DNA from: Porphyra umbilicalis
Lineage: Eukaryota > Rhodophyta > Bangiophyceae > Bangiales > Bangiaceae
Length of the DNA stretch: 64,000 nucleotides
Assembly: GCA_002049455.2 (NCBI GenBank)
Contig: KV918826.1
Span: 124,001-188,000, forward strand
Reading direction: 5' to 3'
Shown: piece by piece, positions 56,578 to 64,000 of the stretch
Position numbering within the stretch: position 1 is the first letter of the stretch
How the letters are laid out: each line of letters starts with the position of its first letter
The notes under the pieces: model-generated
Told to the model about the DNA's origin: nothing
Database searches by the model: none
Seen by the model: the letters and a program-made list of their open reading frames with translations, nothing else
Made by a program: the position numbers and the translations under genes

Positions 56578-57733
56578 ACGCCGAGTTAATACACTGTGGA
56601 GCGGCTCTTAGTGCAAATCTGGCCAGCCGTTGGTATAGAAGCACAATTTTCGCCATCTATTGGCTCTCTTTTGTGCTGTCAGTTTGATGTTGAATATGAA
56701 GGGATTTCGAGCCAGATCTGGCGGCGAAAACAACGTGGCCGCCCGTTTGCGCGCTTTTTCCAGGACACGGCCAGTGTGCACGACGCGATGGCCCCAGCTT
56801 GGTGGGACACAGCTGCAACCGTTCGACTCACAACGCACGAGGCGATTGCTCGGTGCTTGCCGAGGCGCCATGAGCACACTTGAGTTCACGTCGCCCGCGC
56901 CATGGTTTACATTGATTCAACATGGTGTGCACGCCATCGCGGCCACCTCCTATTGCGCACTGCGGCAGACGGCCACCCAAGTGCGTTGCCCGCCTATTGT
57001 CTGAGCGTCCGCCCCGAGCTGCTTCGTTGTCAGGCGAGCTGGCGTACCCTCTCGACGATGATTGAGCACTTCTCGGTTTCTCACACCACATCCTCGCCAT
57101 TGACTCTCTGCATGTTGCCTCCTCCTCCACGCCCCGCCCGCCCCCGGATGCCGTGCCACCTGTATTGATTGGACCTGTTGCCTCCTTGATGCTTGTTCTC
57201 CTGGTCAGCATTGGTTCTATCTCTTTTCTCTGTCCCACCCCAGGCTCTGGCTCGATGTCGTCCTGTGCCGGCTGGACCAGGCGACTCCATCCGTTCCTCT
57301 CTCTTTTCTCTTCCTCGTCGGGGTGCACGCGCGGCGGTTGACAACGGCACGTGGAGTGTGGAGGGTATGTGTGCGTCGGCGGTGGGTGGTGGTTGGCGCC
57401 ACGCCCGCTCCTCTTTGTGTCTTATGCGATGGTAAATGCTGCTTCCTGTGGGAACTGTGTGTGTGTGCAAGTGGGTTGGCGGCACATCTGTGGGGGGGTG
57501 GCGCTCGGCAAGACGCAAGTGAGTGTGAGACGCGGCTCGTGGAGTGTGCGGTGGGTCTTATCGGTCGGATGCGCTCGCGACTCACTTTCCTGCCACTGCC
57601 CCATCGTCTTCCACCAGCTGCTGCACCGCCCGCCCGACATTTCGATTGATATTTTTTTGTTTGACCTGCCATACACGTCAGGCTGGTTGTGTGTCACCAG
57701 TTGTTCGCGCGTGTAGCTCAACCCCTCAGCCCT

Positions 57734-60378
57734 TTACCTTTTCCGTGCTCTCTTGTTTTCTCTCCGCACTTGTGCACGCATGGTGTCAGCTGCCTTCGCA
57801 TGCAAATCATCCGCCCACTTCTCACGGTCCCTCGTAGCCTTGTCTTCTTTGGCTGCACTAACCGGTACTACGTCCCGGTTCTCCCACCTCCGCTTGTCGC
57901 CCGCGCTCGTAGCATTGCGCGCTGCACGCGCCGCCGACTTGCGCGTCGGCCCGTACCGCGCCAGGTCCGACTCACTGGCGTCCCGCGCCAGCGCCATTGC
58001 GCGCATAAAGGCCGCCGCCGACGCCAGCTCAGAGCTAAAGCAATACTTGCGCGTGCTCTGACCGTAGCGCCCGTGCCATGCTTCGATAGCCTGGTCCCCA
58101 TACAAGCCGATGCTCCCATAGCGCTGCATGAATTCGGCGGCGTGGCAAAGCAGCAGGTGAAGCTTCGGTGAAACGCTCAGCCACGGAAACGCCCGCTTCA
58201 GGTGCGTGACAAAAGCCGTGGTGTCTTCTCGGAGCTGGCGGACCTCCTCGGCAGTCGCAACGGCAGCCCGGTTCAATGGCTTTCGGACCCGGTTCCAGAG
58301 CAGCCACGCGTGCTTGTAAGCTGTGTGGTACTTTTCCGTCAGGTCGGGCAACAGCAGCTGGGAGATGGCATCACTCCTGTCACCAATGCGGTGGCAGTCG
58401 CGGCCCATGAACCCCCCCCCGTGCTAGGGAACTGGCTTCACGCCCACGTTGTTCCGTAGCAACGCCGCCAAGCGGTGCGCGAAGCGCAGCCCGGTCTCGT
58501 CTCCGTTGCACTTAATTACGCATTCGGTGGCGAGTACGAGTAATCGTCCGGTCACACAGAGGGTAATGTGCAATGGAATTACAACGATCTGCCGCGGATC
58601 AGCAGGCTGGAGAGGTCGCCGCTCGACGGACAGATGAGCCAATTGGCGTTCAGAGGCAGTGTCGTCGCCGGTACAACGGCCTCCGCTGCCTTGCCCCGGC
58701 CATTCCATGTTGCAGTACTGCGTCGCCAACCGCAGGGTCCTCTCGCCGACGACGTCTTGGAGCGTCAGGTACTGGGCGTCCAATGTGGCGTGCTCGACGC
58801 TGGGTGCTCGAGTGCTCAGGCACTTTAGACACGGCATGGTCGCGCTCGCACCCTTGTGCCCAAGCACGGTACACAGGGCATCAAAGTCGCCCGTGGGGAA
58901 CAATCGCACGGCGCGTCTCTCCCCTCCGACCAGCAGACCGCCCAAGAGCACCTCTGTGACTTGCGGGACCAGCGTTTTGAGCATCGAGTCAATGCCGTCG
59001 TAGTTGTCCTTGTCGCATGGACAAACAGCAGCAAGAATTGTGTTGTTGGGGTCGTTCGGGCGCTCCTGATTAATGAGCCCGACAACAACTTTGACCGACA
59101 GCGGGCTGCCGCCCTTGTCCAAACCTAAAGTAACGTGGACGTCCTTCATCTCAGGCGGGGGGCAACGGGACAGCACGCCCAATTTGCTCGAGTCGGCGTC
59201 TGTAAAGAGGGTAGTCTTGGGCACAGGCCTGCCATTGTCGTCGAAGATGTGCCGCTCAATGAATTGTTCGGCTCCACAGAGAGACGAAACGTGCTCCTGC
59301 ACCGCCAAGGAGAGGTTTGCGATGTAGGCACCAGCAGTGTTGACTGTGACCTTCTTCGCCGGCAGCACCTGCATCCTCTTGCGAGCCCCGCGCAGCTCGG
59401 CAACGCTGGCCATGCCAAGGCGAGCCCCCCGAAAAAACCGCCGGATTAGAGCAAACCCTCGCTGGCTCAGTCCTGCAACCTCCAGTAGCCCCACTTGCTC
59501 CTCCGCCGACGGCGCGCCCCGCGACGGTGCCTCGGCCACGCCCTCCACCTCCTCGTCAGGGGGCGCTCGCGTGAGAGCAGCGCCTGAGCATGTCGCCCGC
59601 AGCTCTTTTCGCGCAGCCGCCAGTCGTTTGTTCGTCTGGCTCTTCTTGACACGCACCAGACGGGGCGTCACCCTCCGCGTGTAGACGGCAATGGTGCCGT
59701 TGCCACACGTTAATTTCAGCACGTTAGGCGTGCCATGGAGCAGGACGGCGCTTGCAATCCTCCCCAAGTACGCCTGGTCCTCTGCCCCGGTGAATTGTCC
59801 AGCCAGTAGCGTCTCCATAAACTGCTTGCAGGTCTGAGCAGCCGGGTGATGGGGCGTGGGGGGGGGGGGCTTGGCATGACACTCGGATGCTCAATGGGGA
59901 TACCGGGGGGGTTGTGGGCAGCTTTTACAAGAGAATCAGGCAGGTGGGCTGGCGGCCGGCGCGCAGGCTCCGGACAGGCATCTTGGTAGGCGATTGCCTG
60001 AGGTGGCGGCAACGTAGGAGGGGGGGCAACAGGCTGCGTTGGCTCCAGCACCTGTGAGGGGGATACGCTCGAGCAAAATTCAGGAGCGGCGTACGATGCT
60101 ACAGGGGGAGGGGGGCGCGTCAAGGCAGCTTGCTGGGCGGATGAGCGCCCCTTGGATCGTTGCCCCTTGCTAGAGCAGGAGTTGCAGGTGCCCCTGTGGC
60201 ACTGGGATTCGGGCAACGCCGCGACGGCTCGCGCCAGGTCGTCGTCCGCCTTGCGCGCCACACCCTCTCTCCAGGCCGCCATGCCTGCTGTTGGCTTCAG
60301 GAAGAGGTGGTGGCACGTCGAGCACTCGTACGCCCACACCCTGCCGGGAAACACCTGCCGCAAGTCGGCTGCCGTCAA
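57734..60378 (-). CDS. Transposase-like protein of unassigned superfamily; one in-frame stop and one frame shift
   Basis: Minus-strand frames form one protein of about 880 codons. N-terminus (60,378-59,870): zinc-binding-like YECSTCHHLF ... SQCHRGTCNSC, then a Pro-rich linker. Core (59,818-58,424): LFTDADSSKLGVL, VKVVVGLINQERPNDPNN, RLFPTGDFDALCTVLGHKG and MPCLKCLS, then IVVIPLHITLCVTGRLLVLA. C-terminal part (58,408-57,734): SVSPKLHLLLCHAAEFMQRY and LYGDQAIEAWHGRYGQSTRKY. Acidic residues in the TDAD, TGDFD and QAIEAWH segments could form an RNase H-type DDE triad, and CxxC/HxxxxH elements resemble zinc sites inserted in such folds. I recall similar GD...GH.G....C..C and KLH..H..E..H proteins in animal repeats, but cannot name the family. 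The core and C-terminal parts share a frame with a single TAG between (58,423). The N-terminal frame meets the core at a 12-G run (59,858-59,869). Confidence 0.6.
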
Positions 60379-60940
60379 TCTGTATCACTCAACAGACGAT
60401 TGTACGGTTGGAAATCACACAATCCAGAGCAAAACACAGTTAGCCTTGCCTCCCGAGGTGGATCCAGGGACGGCCCAGTGGTATGGAGACAGCTTCAGGT
60501 GCATTATCGCATCAGCAGCTCTCTCGCCACCCGCCGCACTGCCAACGTACTTCTTGTCGCCGTTCATCAGGTCCACCTCTGGTTGGTCCTCCTCGGGTTC
60601 ACGGCTCGTTCTCAGCACACCGCGTCGCAGCCAGGCCCCACCGCCCGTTCGCGACGCGTGCAGTGGGTGGTTGACCGGCAAGCGGGTTGCGGCGAGATGA
60701 AAAGCCGAGGGGGTTATAGCGGCAAGACCCCGGTCTTGATCAAGTCGAGGCCGCACCGCTCCCCCCCCCTCTGCATTGCCCTGTTCAGGCAGGATGAAAA
60801 TTGTGTCGCGACACAATTTCCTCTCGGCCACCCAGCTTTCTGCACGTCGCAGATCCATTTTCGTAGGTCATATGTAAAGCGCCGAGGTCTGAGAGCCACC
60901 TTCACTGGGCGTGGTCTGGGCGTAGGCCCAGACAAAGTCC

Positions 60941-60994
60941 GGACCTTGTCTGGGCCGAAGGACCCATATGGGTGCTTCGGCCCAGACAAGGTCC
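60941..60994. repeat. 54-bp near-perfect palindrome
   Basis: The arms GGACCTTGTCTGGGCCGAAG and CTTCGGCCCAGACAAGGTCC flank GACCCATATGGGTG. Only one pair (G/G) fails to match. It sits exactly at the outer edge of the first inverted minisatellite array and resembles a hairpin junction. Confidence 0.9.
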
Positions 60995-61883
60995 ACGCCC
61001 GAGAGCCTGTCTGGCTGTGGAGTTGTCACCCCTTCATTTACTTGCTGCGCGGGTTTGGCCAGTGTCCTTATCGCCAGCGGCCCTATTCCTGCCCCTTCCG
61101 TTGGGATTGCCCATCCCCCAGACCAGCTGCCCGGCACCAGCGCCCCCGCCACCGCCCGCCGCCCCCGCCGCCGGCCGCCGCCCCCGCCGCCGGCCGCCGC
61201 CCCCGCCGCCGGCCGCCGGCCGCCGCCCTCGCCGCCGGCCGCCGCCCCCGGTGCTGGCACCAGCGGCGGCGCCGCCCCCGCTGCCTGCCGCCGCCCCCCT
61301 GGCTGGCAGCGGCGGCAGCGCCCCCGCCGCCAGCCGCCGCGCCCGCTCCTGGCGGCGGCGGCGACGCTCCCGCTGCCTGCCGCCGCCCCCGCTGCCTGCC
61401 GCCGCCCCCGCTGCCTGCCGCCGCCCCCCCTGCTGGCGACGGCGGCGCCACCGCCCCCGCTGCCTGCCGTGGCCCCCCCTGCTGGCGGTGGCTGCGGCGC
61501 CGCCCTCGCCGCCTCCCTGCTGGCGCCGCCCCCGCCCGTGCCGCCTGCCGCCGCCCCACCTGCTGGCGACGGCGGCGGCGCCGCCCCTGCCGGCTGCCGC
61601 CGCCCCCTCCGCCCGCCTCTGCCCCCGCTGCCGGCCACCGCTCCCGCCCTTGGTGGCCTCCCCGGCCGCTTGCCGCCCCGCCTGCCGCTGGTGCCGCCCT
61701 CGCCGGTGGTCGGTGGCGGCGACGACCCCGGCGCGTGTGCGGCCGGCAGGAGGGCGGGCCGTCGGTGGCGGGTGGCGCGGGTGGCGGGTATTGTGGTGGA
61801 CGGTCGGCGGCCGTCGGGTGTGGGTGGGGCGACTGGTGGTCGTGGCTGGCGGTGGGAGTAGCCGGTGGCGCTTGAGGCCGGCG
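60966..61883. repeat. Minisatellite array, left arm of a large inverted repeat
   Basis: A 918-bp block that reappears in reverse at 62,826-63,814. Unique edges (CCCAGACAAGGTCCACGCCC at the outer end, GGTGGGAGTAGCCGGTGGCG at the inner) flank a core of 19-bp units (GGCCGCCGCCCCCGCCGCC; GCTGCCTGCCGCCGCCCCC). Units at 61,173, 61,192 and 61,211 are 19 bp apart. Long frames on both strands are artefacts of the repeat. Confidence 0.9.
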
Positions 61884-62825
61884 CCGGTGGCGCACACCCT
61901 TGGCAGTAGGGGGGTTCCTGCGGCGGCGAAGGGGATCGATCCTGGTGGGGGGATAGGAACAGCGAAGGTCGGTGCTGACTACGGCAGTTGTAGCAGTTCT
62001 GGCAAACAGCTGAGGGGGGCACGGAGGCAGAGGATACTAGAGATGCCTCCACCAAGCAGTTTGAATGGACCCCCTCTGACAAGGTTTCAGATCCAGTGTG
62101 CTCGGCACATCGAGACTGACACTGTCCAGTCCAGTGGATTATGGATTGCCTCTGACACTGCTCAATCCAGTGGGTGGCGACCTTGCGCTTCTCTTGCTTT
62201 CTACAACAGGTTTGCATGTCTTCTTGCAAGAAAATAAGGCACTACATACCTCCTACAGTACCCTTGCCCGTTCTGGTCAAGTTTTGTGGGAGACAGTGTG
62301 GTCGAGTCACCGCCGTGTTTCCCACTTGCATCTTGTCAAACAAGAAGAGAAGCATACGGCACGTCTGGGGCGAACTCGACAAAAACATCACTTTTTCATA
62401 AAGAACCGTTCGTGGTGCATTGAAGGGTCCTGGGAACGGAAAAGTAGGTCGCTAAGTGTACCGACGTCTCCTTCATACTTTTCTTGCTCTTCCAAGTTCA
62501 TACCGACCAGATATGCCGCTACCTCCCTATGGTTCCCTGCCAGTCTGCTGGCCAACTTGGTGTGTCCATTGGCCTTTGTACATCCCATACACTCAATAGA
62601 GGCAACAAAGAAACACAAGGAAGGTCGTAGCATGCTCACAACGCGTGGTCTGCACTCAGCCAACTCACCCACCTCCATATCATACATACGAGTTCCTTGC
62701 GGAGGCGGAGTGCAGCCAAAGCACTATAGGCCCGTGCTAAAAGTCCCGTAAGACCCTGCAAGCAGGTTGCCATGACTCACAAAAAGATATGGGCGGGTGC
62801 GATACCAGCATACTCCACCGACGAC
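61884..62825. other. Spacer between the inverted minisatellite arms
   Basis: About 940 bp of ordinary composition. The plus frame 62,098-62,751 (217 codons) has no recognisable domain, though parts read protein-like (KKHKEGRSMLTTRGLHSANS). It may be element cargo or chance. Confidence 0.4.
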
Positions 62826-63814
62826 GGCCTCCAGCGCCACCGGCTACTCCCACCGCCAGCCACGACCACCAGTCGCCCCACCCACACCCGACGGCCGCCG
62901 ACCGTCCACCACAATACCCGCCACCCGCGCCACCCGCCACCGACGGCCCGCCCTCCTGCCGGCCGCACACGCGCCGGGGTCGTCGCCGCCACCGACCACC
63001 GGCCAGGGCGGCACCAGCGGCGGGCGGGGCGGCAAGCGGCGGGGGAAGCCACCAAGGGCGGGAGCGGTCGCCGGCAGCGGGGGCAGAGGCCGGCGGAGGG
63101 GGCGGCGGCAGCCGGCAGGGGCGGCGCCGCCGCCGTCGCCAGCAGGTGGGGCGGCGGCAGGCGGCACGGGCGGGGGCGGCGCCAGCAGGGAGGCGGCGAG
63201 GGCGGCGCCGCAGCCACCGCCAGCAGGGGGGGCCACGGCAGGCAGCGGGAGCGGCGGCACCGGCGTCGCCAGCAGGGGGGGCGGCGGCAGGCAGAGGGGG
63301 CGGCGGCAGGCAGCGGGGGCGGCGGCAGGCCGCGAAGGCGTCGCCGCCGCCGCCAGGAGCGGGCGCGCCGGCTGGCGGCGGGGGCGGTGCCGCCGCTGCC
63401 AGCCAGGGGGGCGGCGGCAGGCAGCCGGGGCGGCGCCGCCGCTGGTGCCAGCACCGGGGGCGGCGGCCGGCGGCGGGGGCGGCGGCCGGCGGCCGGCGGC
63501 GGGGGCGGCGGCCGGCGGCGGGGGCGGCGGCCGGCGGCGGGGGCGGCGGCCGGCCGCGGGGGCGGCGGCCGGTGGCGGGGGCGGCGGCCGGCGGCGGGGG
63601 CGGCGGCCGGCGGCGGGGGCGGCGGGCGGTGGCGGGGGCGCTGGTGCCGGGCAGCTGTTCTGGGGTATGGGCAATCCCAACGGAAGGGGCAGGAATAGGG
63701 CCGCTGGCGATACGGACACTGGCCAAACCCGCGCAGCAAGTAAATGGAGGGGTGACAACTCCACAGCCAGACAGGCTCTCGGGCGTGGACCTTGTCTGGG
63801 CCGAAGGACCCATT
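62826..63814. repeat. Minisatellite array, right arm of the large inverted repeat
   Basis: Reverse complement of 60,966-61,883, about 70 bp longer through differences in 19-bp unit number (for example the GGGGCGGCGGCCGGCGGC run at 63,470-63,640). Its outer edge abuts the right terminal repeat at CTAATGGGTCC. Confidence 0.9.
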
Positions 63815-63918
63815 AGAGGGTGAGAGAAACGTCGATTGGAGCCAGCTGAGGCACTCGCACCTCCCCCGCCTTCACACTGTCGAAAAGAGGTGCGAGATTT
63901 TTGTCAGGACCGGAGTGT
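63808..63918 (-). repeat. Right terminal inverted repeat of the 7.4-kb element
   Basis: Inverse of 56,478-56,577: GAGGTGCGAG/CTCGCACCTC hairpin arms, CGCCTTCACACTGTCGAAAA core and CCCATTAGAGGGTGAG inner edge. Beyond 63,918 the last 82 bp of the window are GC-rich and unassigned. Confidence 0.8.
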
Positions 63919-64000
63919 CTTTCTATATACGTATAGTCGCGGGGAGGACGGGGGTGCGCCCCGGCGCGTGGCGCGCGCGGGCGTACAAGACGCAGCCGCT

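Larger units (their letters stand above)
56478..63918 (-). mobile_element. ~7.4-kb element bounded by ~100-bp inverted repeats, carrying an unassigned transposase-like gene
   Basis: 56,478-56,577 and 63,808-63,918 are inverted copies of each other, matching over most of their length. They share a 10-bp-arm hairpin (CTCGCACCTC ... GAGGTGCGAG), a TTTTCGACAGTGTGAAGGCG core and CTCACCCTCTAATGGG at the inner edge. The outer flank GAAAGACACTC is also shared, though one side has about 15 extra bases. Between them are a minus-strand transposase-like gene (57,734-60,378) and two mirror-image minisatellite arrays. The terminal repeats plus a DDE-like protein suggest a cut-and-paste DNA transposon. I could not define a target-site duplication. 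Confidence 0.6.

Noticed and set aside
35086-60378. A variant genetic code with TAA/TAG read as glutamine, suggested by in-frame TAR codons in two mobile elements
   Set aside because: The karyopherin and F-box genes end in TAG and the FAD oxidoreductase in TAA at sensible places, so ordinary stops plus repeat decay explain it.
60966-63814. Many 270-450-codon Pro/Ala/Arg/Gly frames on both strands
   Set aside because: All are generated by the 19-bp minisatellite, whose period cycles through all frames; amino-acid content is pure repeat.
1-64000. Bacterial contamination, suggested by RsmH and the acylphosphatase
   Set aside because: Flanking genes have GT-AG introns, a PRP4-type kinase, an importin and an F-box. 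RsmH and acylphosphatase are also normal nuclear genes in many eukaryotes.
1-64000. tRNA, rRNA genes and CRISPR arrays
   Set aside because: I scanned for T-loop (GGTTCGAATCC-like) sequences with a matching acceptor stem and for regularly spaced direct repeats. The few GTTCGA hits lack cloverleaf partners, and the repeats are minisatellites.

Overview
The window reads as nuclear DNA of a GC-rich unicellular or algal eukaryote. It has spliceosomal GT-AG introns, a spliceosome-linked PRP4-type kinase, an importin-4-type karyopherin, an F-box protein, a bacterial-type (probably organellar) rRNA methyltransferase, and Harbinger and Ty3/gypsy transposons. Genes are few-intron, extremely rich in G/C at third positions, and laced with Ala/Gly/Pro runs and poly-G/poly-C tracts of 8-22 bases. 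A bangiophycean red alga (Porphyra/Pyropia-like) is my best guess; this is inference, not proof.

Layout. 0-10 kb is repeat-rich: palindromes, a GC-rich minisatellite (2.56-3.8 kb) and a PIF/Harbinger transposon with a DDE transposase (+, 5.9-7.1 kb) and a convergent second ORF (-, 7.1-8.4 kb). 10.2-34.3 kb is the host gene block: FAD-dependent oxidoreductase (+, four exons), PRP4-like kinase (-, two exons), secreted proteinase K-like subtilase (-, two exons), acylphosphatase (-), RsmH methyltransferase (+), EF-hand protein (-), importin-4-like karyopherin (+), F-box protein (+) and an alpha/beta-hydrolase-fold protein lacking its nucleophile serine (-). 34.3-64 kb is transposon-rich: an unidentified element remnant (35-37 kb), an interstitial telomere-like repeat (39.33 kb), a broken Ty3/gypsy LTR element with intact 5-bp target duplications (40.86-49.60 kb), a short terminal-inverted-repeat element (49.88-50.76 kb), a possible orphan gene in a GC island (52.6-54.0 kb), and a ~7.4-kb element bounded by ~100-bp inverted repeats (56.48-63.92 kb). 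The last carries a transposase-like protein I cannot assign to a named superfamily, plus two mirror-image minisatellite arrays.

A theme runs through the block. Most of the conserved host genes change reading frame one or more times, and nearly every change falls in a G or C homopolymer. Either the assembly has homopolymer length errors or these tracts really vary; the conserved protein sequence on both sides argues that most of these genes are functional. The host genes do not form one pathway. They cover housekeeping roles: splicing regulation, nuclear import, organellar ribosome maturation, small-molecule metabolism and secretion.
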